Shown here: positions 50,177-61,243 of the stretch, piece after piece
How positions within the stretch are numbered: position 1 is the stretch's first letter
Layout of the letters: every line of letters starts with the position of its first letter
Assembly: GCF_011397635.1 (NCBI RefSeq)
Contig: NC_064761.1
Span: 40,264,143 to 40,328,142, forward strand
From: Epinephelus fuscoguttatus
Taxonomy: Eukaryota > Chordata > Actinopteri > Perciformes > Serranidae
DNA length: 64,000 nucleotides
Direction of reading: 5' to 3'
Made by a program: the position numbers and the translations under genes
Notes under the pieces: generated by a model
Database searches by the model: none
What the model saw: the letters and a program-made list of their open reading frames with translations, nothing else
What the model was told of the DNA's origin: nothing

Positions 50177-52183
50177 TTAGAGGAACAGTATGTAAGATTA
50201 GGGGGGTTAAGTGGTATCTAGCAATGAGGATTACAGATCGCAACCAGCTGAAATTTCTCCCAGTTAGAATTTATTCAGTGTTTACTGTTGAGGAGGTTAT
50301 TACTGGGAGCTGAATTATCCACAGAGGTCTTCTCCTTCACGTCTCAGACAGGCCGCTAGCCCAGCACCTACTCATGTGAGCTCACATTTTATTTCTGATA
50401 ACTGAAGATCCAGGGGCTGTATTCACAAAAACCTTCTGAGGACACTCTCATACCCTTTTATCACCAAAGCAGTTCCAGTGCTGGTGCTGGTTCTGGTTCT
50501 CAGTTGGTTCAACTTGCGAACCAGCTGAGATCCAATTTGCTTTTCCACGGCTCAAGGTGGTTAGGGTGCCACGTCATTGCGTCACTGTATACGTCAGTTA
50601 CGTCGTTGCTTTCCCACTGGCGCCAAACTCAAAGGAACAACAACAACAAAGATGCTGGACCACGTATTTGTGCAGCTGTTACTCCTGGCTCTATGAGGCT
50701 TCATCGGCATCCAAACACGGCAGACACATCGTATTTGTCCTGCTCGACAAGATTTGTATGGGCGGCGATTACGTTCCAGAAGACAGGTAATAACCTAACA
50801 TGGTCTCAATAACCCCGCCTCCTTCCCCGTGACATATGTGGTTCGTTCTTCTAGTCCAGCAAAGAACTGGTGCCACTCTGGAACCGTTTCTTTCTGGCCC
50901 AGAGCCAGTTCTTTTGTCTGTCGAAACAGGAAAACCGGTTCCAAATTAAGCACCGGTCCCGAACCAGCACTGGAACTGCTTTGGTGGAAAAGGGGTAACA
51001 GAGAGCTCCTAACTTAGCCTAAACATTTTTAGTAAGTCCTAGCTTAGGAGTGATTTAGGAAAGGAAGGGACAGGAACTCTTGTCTTAGTGAGGAGGTGTG
51101 GTTGACCCTGTTGCTAGGTATGACACATTCTTTTAACAGATGTGATTGGTTGTCACAGACATGCCCTTTTGTGAGCCTTCAAGGTGTGGACACCCAGTGG
51201 AAGTGAACTGCATCACAATATGAGACTTTGAAAGTGTTGTCACTGTTAGTGTGATCACTCTGCTGATGGAAGTTTGAGGGAGACAAAAGTCATCACTGCC
51301 AGAGTGTTGAATTTTTCCAGTTTTCCAAATATCTGAGTAAGTGATCATTTAATTTCTGGCGTTATTGCGTTGGGTTGAAATGTGTGCGTATCCCTCATGA
51401 GATTAACCACAAACATTATTCCTGCACAATCTTATCTGTAGCATTTTGTTCATTCATTGTTTGGAGAATATTTCTCTGACCTCTTTGTGTTTTCACCATT
51501 TTCTCCTCTGATTAAGACTCTTAAAAGTCCTCCTCCCTACACCTCACAGTTTTTCACCGAAGGGGCTCTCTTAGGGCTAAGATGCTTTGTGAATCATTTT
51601 TATCTTTACCGGGATCCAGTCTTAACTTTAAGGGGAATCCTTCGAGAACGTCATAATTCTAAGAATTTTCTTAGAATTTTGTCTCTAAGAGCAAATCTTT
51701 GTACTAGGAAGCTTTGTGAATACGGCCCCAGACGTTCAGGGTTTTTTTTTATCAGGAGCCAAATTATCCCCAGAGGTCTCCTCCTCTCTAAACAAACAGA
51801 ACTGGTGATTTAAACCCATAAAACCACTAAATGAAGCAGTTTTATGTAAAAAAAAACAAAAAAACAACAACAACAACAACAAACTGTGTTTTTCCAATGC
51901 TGTCATCGTGGAGGGGCTGCTAACTACAGTGGCAGACGCGAAATCGTGAATGGCCCCATCTAGAGGCAGTGTTTGTTTCATCTGTTCTGGGCTACTGCAG
52001 AAACATGGCAGTGCAACATGGCAGACTCCTGGGACAAAGACCCAGTCCGTATGTAACTGGCTGATTCTAAGTTAACGAAAAATTCTTATCTGCAGGAAAT
52101 TACACATGAAAGAAAACATACTTGTTATGTTATATTCCATTTCTGCTGATATATCCCCCTAAATCCTACACACTGGACCTTTA
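50177..52183. mobile_element. Three-level nest of inverted-repeat elements
   Basis: The outer element starts TTAGAGGAACAGTATGTAAG at 50177 and ends with an inverted CTACACACTGGACCTTTAA at 52183. A middle element (50411-51731) has ends GGGGCTGTATTCACAAA and TTTGTGAATACGGCCCC. An inner element (50451-50997) has ends TACCCTTTTATCACC and GGTGGAAAAGGGGTA, extended by AAAGCAGTTCCAGTGCTGGT, and is flanked by TA, in Tc1/mariner style. Outer-element relatives occur at about 61376-61735 and 61790-62022. Confidence 0.75.
51848..51885. repeat. (ACA)n / poly(A)-rich microsatellite
   Basis: A-rich run with consecutive ACA units inside the right part of the outer element. Confidence 0.7.
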
Positions 52184-53339
52184 ACATGCAACCGACAAAA
52201 TTAAAACCAGTTTTCTTTCAGCTGTACTCTTAAGTCGTGTATCACATACACTATATCCTTCACACTGCGAGCCTCGACACAAGTACCCTCACATACAGAG
52301 CTCTAAGAAGAGCCATATTACACACACACACCCCTTCATTATTGACCAGTCTGCATTACAAATAACAGTAATAAATATGTTAAGTACAATAAATATGGGT
52401 TTTTGATCAGAATAAAAAATTATAAAGATTCGGCTGATTTGAATGGAGATCCAGAGAAAACAGGATTTCCTTTCACGTGTAGTGTTGGGAGCATTTGGCT
52501 CAGTTGGGTTAAGTGTTGATCATATGTGGTTAGACAGACACCGAGTTGTCACAGCAGACAGACAGCAGCTCACAGAGTGATTGTCTGCGGGACAACACAA
52601 CCTCTACACACTGTCAACTGTTGAAGTTTAGGTAGTTTTCAGCTTGTGAGTTCTCTCATTAATGCTCAGATATTGCTTCAAAACCACTGAAAATGCATGA
52701 AACCTCTCTATGCGTATTATACAGTGTCTGTCTCCAACTTCATATAAGTCTCATGCATCCACCAGGGACATGAACAAAGGACTGGACAGTGATGATGAGG
52801 AAAATAGCCCTAATGAAAGGAGATAACAGGGGGTGACGCATCACGGAAGAAGACCTTATATACATATAAATGATATAGTACAATTTCAGACAACAGTCTG
52901 TATGTGCACCAGACCCTTCACCGCACCACGTAGACAATCACCTCTGCAGGCTTCTCCCACCAGTCTACACACCAAGCCTGAGACGCTCGGTGTGAACGAA
53001 CGCTCCTTTTTTGTTTCCGACATGCTGTTGAGCATTTTTGCTTTTGTTTTAAAGTGCAGTCCAGATGCAGGTGACTAAAAGGCAAGAAGCAAATTACACA
53101 GAGAGAGAAAGAAAGATGAAGCACATGTTAACCCGGAGGTTGGGGTTGGGACAGAGGATTGGCACGCACGAACATCAGAGAGGTCTGACTTGGAGAATGG
53201 GAACAGGATGGGATGGAGACGGCTGGAGTCTGGGTCTGTTAGGCTGAAGGTACAAAAAAAACAAAAAACAAAACAAAACAAAACAAAAAAAAGGTCTCAT
53301 CCTATTCAGTCTTCTCCTGTGTCACTGATGCAGCTCCAG
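52184..53339 (-). other. usp46: Probable proximal usp46 3' UTR
   Basis: Sequence directly downstream of the usp46 stop on the minus strand. It is free of recognisable transposons except short simple repeats: an A-rich (AAAAC)n run at about 53259-53292 and (CA)n near 52321-52332. No canonical AATAAA was found close to the stop, so the transcript end is undetermined. Confidence 0.4.
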
Positions 53340-56300
53340 TCACTCCCTGGACTGGTAGAAGAGGATGTATCCTGACTCAGAGTTCTTGGAGATGTCTGAG
53401 GTAAGCCCGTAAAACTCCTCGATGGCCTGGGCATCAATTTTCTGCATAACACAAGTAAGACGTTGTTTACTGATGATAAAAGCAGCAACAAATGTACAAA
53501 CAGATGAGTCAAGGAACATTCAAGGAGGCCGTAACAGGCTAAGACTGAGAGTGACGCACCTCCACAATGTCATCATCAAACAGCAGCCAGAAGCCGTGAC
53601 TCTTCACTATGGTGATGTAATGACCTCTATTTGGGCCACTGAGGAAACAGAGACAAACAGTGACTCTCTACTGCAGACACCTTACCCTCTCAACAGCCCC
53701 ACACTGTACTACATCAAGGTCTGTCACGATTATTACGTTATCAACTTATCGCATGATATGTGGACATGACCTCATTTTGCTGACCTCAATATTTCTCATT
53801 GTGTTTACATGTGTGTTTGTTAACATAAGCATTCAGCACTATAGCAAACATGATGCTGGAATAAACAGCAAGCCCGGCCTTTATAAGACTTGGATGCAGC
53901 AACTCTCCCTTTTTTCTTTATCTACCTCACCTACTTGCAGGTGTGCGAAGAAAAATAAGAAAACACTTCAAACATGACACAGCATAGCTCATCAGTAGCC
54001 TGCAGCTGCACTTGTGTAACTTTATTTTCCTCTCAATAAAATCCATCCGCAACCACCGGGCTCTCAGGCCCGAAAATCCCCGGGAGCCGACTGCAGCACA
54101 CCAACCAGATTATGGAGATAACTGCGGTGTGAGGTCTGAGCTTTGCGAAGCTTGTCTGTTAGTCCCAAGAGGCATCACTTGGTTTTGTTTTTGTTGGCAA
54201 AGGCACTTTAATTTACACTACAAAAGTGTTTTTAAGAAATACATTAATTTCTTTTTCATATTCTAATTTTAATGTCTGAATATTCTTATAAAATTAAAAG
54301 TTCATTGCTCTTTGAAAGGGTGTACTTGCATTATTATTCTTTTATATTATCATTATATGACTGGTGTAAAATGGTCTCAAAGTAACAATACTGTCTTTTA
54401 TCGCAGTTATTTTCTGGGACAATATATCATCAAGCAAAGGCAGTTATTGTGACAAGCCGAAGCTCATCTGTCTTAGCTTCCTGTGCAAAATAAATGCAGA
54501 ACACAGTTTGCCACACATATCTCTTTGTTTTGGTTGTGGTTAGTCTTTTTCTTTGCACATAACTGCAACTTGAGATGACAACTTATGTTAATCTCTTGTA
54601 TGTTAATGGAAGGTCTCTATAAATAAAGTGTTAGCAGTTGAACAGGTGTACCTAATAAAGTGGCCGGTGAGTGTATGTGTTACAGGTTTTCAGGTCATTC
54701 TAAGCAGTGACGCAGAAACTCTCTGAAGAAAAGAAGAAAACTAAGCCAATCTCATACTTGAGCATGAGCCAAGGTCCTCAAAACTTGTATTGCTGTTTTT
54801 CAACTTCAAGCTTAAAGGCTTATACAATACTGCAGTTTGATGTTAAGGTAAACACTTGCTTTCTAACCTGAACTCTTGTCCTTAGTGAGAATATATATAG
54901 AATCCATTAACATGCAAATATTTTTCATTTCAAGAGTTTAACTGCTGGATGTCATGTCTCCTACTTCATGGAAAAGTCTTCACACTTGTGGAAGTTGCAA
55001 ACTGGACCGTGACTTGGTTCAGAGACTCGTTGTGATGTCACAAAATCATGTATGTACAAATCTTTAACTCATATTCAAGATGAGCACAGAATTCAGACAT
55101 GTTCCTCTGCCTGTTGCTGCTCCCTCTCTCTTCTTGTCTGCTCTTCAGTTTCATTGAGCTCTGCATCCGTGTACGTCCGTGTACTCCGTGTTCAAATAAA
55201 TTCAGGCGGTCATCAAATTCAAATGGCTCTTCCAGATCCAGTTGGTTAAAATCGGGTAAAAATTCAGCCATGGCTACTCCAAACAGAGTAACTCCTCACG
55301 CTTGTAAGGTCACTCCAGCGGTAACTTCCTGCAGCAACTCAAATCCCGCGAGACGTGAGATTTCGGAGCCAGACTTTCACTCTCTGAGTGAGTGTTTTGA
55401 CTTGCCACAATAAAACATGTCCGAATTTTTACCCGATTTTAACCAACTGGATCTGGATGAGCCATCTGAATTTGATGATGATAACAAGCAGAGGAACATG
55501 TCTGAATCCAGCTAAAGGTAAACACAGACATTCATTTCTCCTTTCCGTGATGTTGTTGGATAATTATACTAACAATCCGAGCATATCTGTGTGAAAAAAT
55601 GCACTTTTATCCTATCGCTCATTTAGACAAAATAGATCAGAAAATAGGGAAAAAAAACCATTAGTTCCCCTTTAACATACAGACATGAGAGTGACATCAT
55701 TGTTCTCACAAAAGTCTCAACTAGAAAGCAAAAGAACATATTTCCCAAAATGTCAAACTTTTCGTTTAATATTTTACGGAATACAGTGATGTGATACAGC
55801 TGGAATCAATGGACTACCATCTAAAATTTGCTTCTGAAGGAGCACAACAAATGTGGTCAGTGAGTCTGCAGCAGCTTGAGGGGATGAGCTTTGTTGTACT
55901 TTGAAACATGACACTACAATATAAGTTGGTATCAAGTGTAACCGCACCATAACTCATGTTGAGGTCTTTTATGTTGGGCCGGTAATCAGTGTACTGTACC
56001 TGCCACAGTGAACCACCACCGCCACTAGATCGTACATGCGATCCAGGTTGACTGCATCCCCAGACGTGTTGAACAGACGGAGTTCGAGGGGGAAAACCAC
56101 CCGATAGGACAGCTTGGTGTAGCGGTGCAGCTGCTCCATGTACTTGAACCTCTTCAGGTGTAGTGCCAGGATCATAGGAAGCTTCTTCACACGCATCCTG
56201 CACAGAACCATACGTGCTCAGAGAGGTATACAATGACAAATCATGACTGTATCAAGCTCAGTGCTTTACTGACCGCTTCTGTGCTTCCTGCTTGCTGCAG

Positions 56301-59300
56301 CATGTCTCACAGTAGTATTTGTATTCACTGCACAAAGTCTCTGTGTTGCTGAAGTCCCTGGAGGGCAGAGCATGCCACAGGAGGCTTGGTTATTCAACCT
56401 CATTCAGGCCAAAGGAAATACGGTCTACTGTCAGCCTGTTAACTGTGACTGAATGTGTAATAAATCAGTTCTACCTGAGACAGTGTGTTATTGATGTGTT
56501 CTGCTCCACATCCACAGAAAGATCCAGAAAATCTTCGTCTTTGCTGCTCACCTGTCAAAGAGAAAGGGAACTTCACTGTCAGTTTTTTTTTACTGAGTCA
56601 AAAAGGATAAGCCTGCCTGTGCTGTGACATAATACCAACCCGCCCACACCTATACACACAGACAGTCTTTGAAATGCTGATTATACTGAGTAGCTTTTGT
56701 CTCTGCACACTGCAGCGCCTTGCTGTTTGCAGGGGTTGTTCAGGGCAACCCGTCTCACTGCTCGCCCTCAAAACTGTGAGGACAAAGCCTACGCCAGCCC
56801 TGACGTAAAGTGGGTGGCCGGAGCCCACCGGGTGCGCTCACTGCATCGCTTTCTTTTTTTTTGCATCTCTCAGCATCTCTGAACAGGCTAATCCCTTTTC
56901 CAGACTTATTCAGGACAGACCTCTTATTCAGGGTGACACGGGGACTGTCAGAGCCGGGGACAGATAACAACATTAAATATACTACCCCTCTCAGGGAACT
57001 CAATAGGCAAATAAAGCAGCGCCACACACCGTTTCACAGTTGAGGCAGCGTGTCTCATTGGTCAGTGTGCCCTGGAAGATATCGTGAACCCATGTGGGCT
57101 CTGTCTTGTTCTCCGTCTCGGTCTCCGTGGTGACAGCAGTGCCGTTGTTTTTAAGGCGCCCGTTCTGCTTTTCCTGCTTTTTTTCCTCTTGCAGGATGTC
57201 GGCCACCGTGTTCAGCAGGTAGTTGAGGAATTCGTGGGCATCCTGTTGCATGTAGTTGTCGAACAGATCTGCAGGGAGACGCAGAGATAAAGTAAAGAAG
57301 ATAACTCTTAGAGGGGAAATGACGGGGATGTCCCAGGAAAGTTTTTTGGGTTAATAATCTTAAATCCATTTAATAATGATTATCTGCCCATACTGAATCT
57401 AATATTTATATTTATATACCTATAATGATTCTGCACACTTAGCATAAAGCCGACCTGAGCCGACTAAAATTACTAAAGCAATTCATTTATTTTAGACCAG
57501 TGTTTCTCTAACACGGGTTCCTGTGCCACTAGCCTTAATTTGTAGTACTGCAAGGGGTGGGTATTAGGGCTGCAACTAATGATTATTTCATTTCCGACTA
57601 ATTGTGGATTATTTCTTCGATTAGTCGACTAATCATTTTATTGAAAAATGTGTTAAAATGTTGAAAAATGTCGGTCTGTCTCTCCCAAACCCCAAAATTA
57701 TCATCTAATGTCTTGATTTGTACTCACGCCAAAGGGTTTTAGTTCACCGTCATGGGAGAGTGTGTAAAGCTGCCGATATTTGAACAGAAGAAGCTGCAAT
57801 AAGAGTATTTTGAGGTACTTTTATAGTACTTTTCTATGAAAAATGACTCAAACAGATTAGTCGACTACTAAAATAGTCACCGATTATTTTCATAGTCGAT
57901 TAGTCATCAATTAGTCGACTAATCGTTGCAGTCCTAGTGGGTATGTCAGCTTTTTCTGAAAGGTTAACTTTATCAGTCATAATTCCTAATAATTATATCA
58001 CTAAATTTTAAGTAACAAATTTTATCTTTAGTTGATCAGGGACTTTCTGGATTCTTTGCTGGCTGCCGAATAACTACTCCTGATCAAGAAACAGTTGGAC
58101 ACTTGGCCTACCCTCAAACACTGAAATGTTGTTTCAACACTTTGTTTTATTATTATTATTTTTAGTTTCATTTATTCCGCTGTAATTAGTATCCAGTTCC
58201 TAAAATGTTGAGGCAGACGGTGCTGTCTGTAGCTCTGGTTGAGGGTGAGAGGCTGTCAGCAGATAAACAGAGATCTGTGTGGGTACATGAGACCCTAAAA
58301 AAGAGGCTGGATCATGGGGAGTACCACCAGTTGGTCCAGGAGCTTCTCCTCCATGATGGCTGTTGAAGTACTGCACTTAAATGCTCCCACACCTGCTGTT
58401 TTCTACTGAGATTGTGGTAGCTACAGTTTGTAAAGTCGTATAGCTCTGGGTATCCAGCAATGGCTATCATAAGTTTTTCCTCCATTGTTTGCCAACTGTA
58501 AAGATGGCATGAGCTGCTTTTCCGCAAAGTTTTTATTTGACTCGAGGAGTAAAAAAAAACCAAAACAATAAAATGCTTACAAAAGGTCGCCTCCAGTTGC
58601 TCAAACGCTTTCTGTGTGATCAGGGCTAGTTTTTCCCCACTGCTTTATAGTGTATATACTTTTATGTTTTGCTAGATTACTTCAGTGTCCAGGGGGATTC
58701 TATATAATGACAATGGAGAGAGGTGTCAATGTGGATCGACTTTTTAAACAGGTGCAGTTGTTGGCAAAAAAATCTTTGGCCTTAAGCTACCTCTAACATT
58801 TCTCCTTAAGTGTGTATAAAAAGAAAATCACGCATCTAAAAACAAATTGTGAGAATGCGATTAGTTACACCTGTGCTTCTTCCCCTGTGAGAAATCAGGC
58901 AACACCAGTAATCCCAACATCTACACACACTTCTGTTTTGACAGATCTGCATGTGAAAGTTGAAAACGGAGATTCGGGGGAGTTGGAGGGAGGAGGGGGC
59001 AGAAGGAGAAAAAAAGTCCAGAGAGGAGGCAGCTGACCAAAGCTGGGTCCCAACAGAGATTGCATTGTTCATTCACATAAAGAGCTTCCTCAATATGGAC
59101 AGCAGAGAACAGTCGGTCTACTCTCTGAGTGACCTTACCTCCAACATGCACCTGCCCTTCACCTCCAATATTCAGACTACATTAAAGCCAACACTGCTAC
59201 TGACACACAGTACAGAGCCATAAATCTTCACTCTGGTTGTTTATGAACAAGTAACACACTCAGTAGCTTTGGCAGAAAAGAATACCACAAAGAAAGAGCG

Positions 59301-61243
59301 ACAGTACAAAACATGTTCATTGTAGTGACTTAGTAAGCATTAGATCAGATGAGTATTCTCTTTTAAATCCATAATTTTACATTTTGGATTTTTGTTTTTA
59401 TCTGTGACCAGCAGCTCTATAGCTTACTCTGTCAGTTGGTCGGCCCACAAAAATTTCTCCACACTGTAGCGACCCCAGTTTTTGCCCTAGAAGGCTGAGA
59501 TTTGGCATGGAGGTCAAGTCTGTATGTGAAGGTGTGTGTTTGGCTAAAAGAGGAAGCGCAAAACTTCCAAATGGATTCACAGACTTCCACAAAATTTTGT
59601 TTCAATGTTGGTCATATGCTAAAGAACAGCTGATTAAGGGTCGCAGACACATGCTGCTTTTTTGCACCCTAAAATGCATGATTGTTAGTGTGGATGCACG
59701 AAAGGCACGCTCAAAAGCAAGAGTGACACTATCCCGGCGTGCAAGTGTTCCTAAGCGTTCCCAAGTGCCTGTTTTTCAGAGCGCACTGGTTGTGCTCTGA
59801 GATAAACCAATATGTCAAAAAGGGGGGTTGGGGGCATCACTGTGTTTGTGCGGCTGTGTGTGTGAGCATGAACATGTGAGTGCATGTGCGTATGAGGTCA
59901 CAACTGTTGCAGATTCGCACTTATATTTTTTTTACCTGTTGATTCTGTGTGTGTGTGTGTTTCATCATGGTAAAATGTGGTCCTGGAGACACTTAGTGTA
60001 GCGGGAACTACCACAGAGGCTGCTTTGAGTTCTTGGCCAGGTGACTGATACACACCGTACACCTGCTGCGTCTTTAAACGCCTGGAAACTGCGCTGGACA
60101 CTGGGCGCTACTCCAGAGGCAGGTTGCATCTGAGGTTGCTAAGTGACCATAACCAGCATCAGATCATAGCCTACTTACCACTAAAATGATCAACTACTTC
60201 TCCCTATTTATCACAGACTGATATTTACAGAAGAAGGGAAAGATATCTGCCGGCTGTGATTGGTCAGTCCTTGTCACATGACATGCGATGCGCAATGCTG
60301 TGTTCCAAAAGTTGAACTCTGTTTATTTCAGGGCCCAGTGCCCGTGCCCTGAAAAACAGGCACTTGGGAACGCATGCACGTAGACAGATTTTGTCATCAC
60401 AATAGCGTCACAACCGTGTAAGATGCAGTCACCAAACTTTAGGAGGAGGTAGGAAGTAGGTAAGGAGCCATTGCCCCACAACATTGAGCCCTCTGCACAC
60501 ATTCTTTGCGAATCCCTGTATCAGGGCTGGAGTGATACCATCGCAGGATGTTCTCTAATCATTATCAAGTTTTCAATCATGCACGTCTTTTATGGGCTCT
60601 CACCGTTTTCTTTCCGTAAGCGGGAAATGAACTTCTTGGGCGGGATGACGCCCACTTTCTTTTTCTGTGTTGCAATGGAGTGGAAGAGGTCAGCCAGGCA
60701 TGTGAGCAGGTTCTCCTTCTTCTTCTGCTGGGCTTTGTAAGCAAGCACGTTCTCCCGGAAAGGCCGGCAGAAGTAGAGAGCCTGGAGCACTGAGTTACAG
60801 TAACATGTGTTTCCAAACTGAGGAAGGGAAGGACAGAGGACAAGAACAAAGTGTGAGGACAAAAAGAGATTTCACTCCATTGGTCTCGCTGGTGGAAAAA
60901 TACAGATGTGCTCAACTGTTCTTATTCATTTGGCAGATGCTGCGTCCAGGGTGTTGAGAAATATGGGAGTTTGTGTGAGTGCTGTTTTAAGGAGACAGAA
61001 CATCCCTGTATTGGCCAACAGAAACAACACTCTCACCTTCAGTACTAATTATCCAGTAGAGGACATGAGTCAGAGTCCCATGGCAGTTTGTTTTGAAAAA
61101 TGACACCAATGTTTTCTATCAAAGCCTTCTGTTGATGTATGAGAGGATTAGGTGATACTCACGTTGACCAATCCAAAGTAGTGTTCATTGATTGGGAATT
61201 GCTCCGGGCCGATGTCTTTCTCCAGAGCAGAGGCATTGGTGCC
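53340..61243 (-). CDS. usp46: Ubiquitin-specific protease 46 (first coding exon beyond the right edge)
   Basis: Minus-strand coding exons are 61163-61243, 60604-60817, 57030-57268, 56475-56551, 56274-56357, 56000-56197, 53560-53638 and 53340-53441. They total 1,074 bases, 357 residues plus stop, with correct GT/AG borders and phases. With the missing ~12-residue first exon the protein would have 369 residues (human USP46: 366). In that numbering the catalytic Cys44 sits in FGNTCYCNS, His316 in NRGHYIT and Asp333 in LFDDDIVE. Zinc-binding Cys185, 188, 232 and 235 lie in RCLNC and YYCETC. The enzyme removes ubiquitin and in mammals is activated by WDR48/WDR20; substrates include histones and glutamate receptors. 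The region after NGRLKNNG, rich in Thr and Glu, differs from mammals and explains the extra residues. Close paralogue usp12 is the alternative, but residues and synteny favour usp46. Confidence 0.96.
53639..55999 (-). other. usp46: usp46 intron 7 (between 56000 and 53638)
   Basis: This 2.4 kb intron contains the palindromic element at about 55038-55540. The rest is AT-rich with nothing recognisable. Confidence 0.5.
55038..55540. mobile_element. Foldback element with mirrored coding-like arms
   Basis: The minus-strand frame starting at 55271 reads [20 protein letters not shown]. The plus-strand frame starting near 55419 reads [20 protein letters not shown]. The two arms are therefore an inverted repeat whose frames diverge from a ~150-base centre. 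Both later share QRNMSE. This looks like a transposon-derived N-terminal coding piece duplicated in inverted orientation. The element family is not established. Confidence 0.6.
57565..57936. mobile_element. hAT-type MITE
   Basis: A perfect 8-bp target duplication GTGGGTAT flanks it (57557-57564 and 57937-57944). Ends are TAGGGCTGCAAC and GTTGCAGTCCTA, with sub-terminal GATTAGTCGACTAAT palindromes on both sides. It is 372 bp and non-coding. The TAGGGCTGCAACGATTAGTC terminus is a very common fish MITE type. Confidence 0.85.
58205..58366 (+). pseudogene. PIF/Harbinger transposase N-terminal fragment
   Basis: A 53-codon frame contains [12 protein letters not shown] followed by [14 protein letters not shown]. 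This matches the start of Harbinger (HARBI1-like) transposases, where a WVHxIxxKRxxxGEYHxLVxEL block precedes the DDE domain. The frame stops right after LHDGC, so the whole catalytic part is missing. It abuts the opposite-strand MADF fragment, as expected from an internal deletion. Confidence 0.7.
58345..58485 (-). pseudogene. MADF/Myb-like fragment of the Harbinger element
   Basis: The minus-strand frame from ATG at 58483-58485 reads [20 protein letters not shown] and continues into [16 protein letters not shown]. This fits the MADF domain of the DNA-binding partner protein encoded by Harbinger elements (aromatic WxxLAxxV-like spacing, YPELYD). Only the start of the domain survives before it meets the transposase fragment. 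Confidence 0.65.
59755..60373. mobile_element. Element bounded by a perfect 25-bp inverted repeat
   Basis: Sequence 59755-59779 (starting GCGTTCCCAAGTGCC, ending TTTTTCAG) is perfectly inverted at 60349-60373. The similarity extends inward as GCGCACTGG against CCAGTGC. No target duplication or coding sequence was found, so the family is unknown. Confidence 0.65.
60818..61162 (-). other. usp46: usp46 intron between 61163 and 60817
   Basis: Short intron with no recognisable repeat or RNA gene. Confidence 0.5.

Larger units (their letters stand above)
57269..60603 (-). other. usp46: usp46 intron between exons 60604-60817 and 57030-57268
   Basis: This 3.3 kb intron carries three transposon relics: a hAT MITE (57565-57936), a Harbinger remnant (58205-58485) and an inverted-repeat element (59755-60373). 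A short (TG)n run lies at about 59946-59961. No extra exon is seen. Confidence 0.6.
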
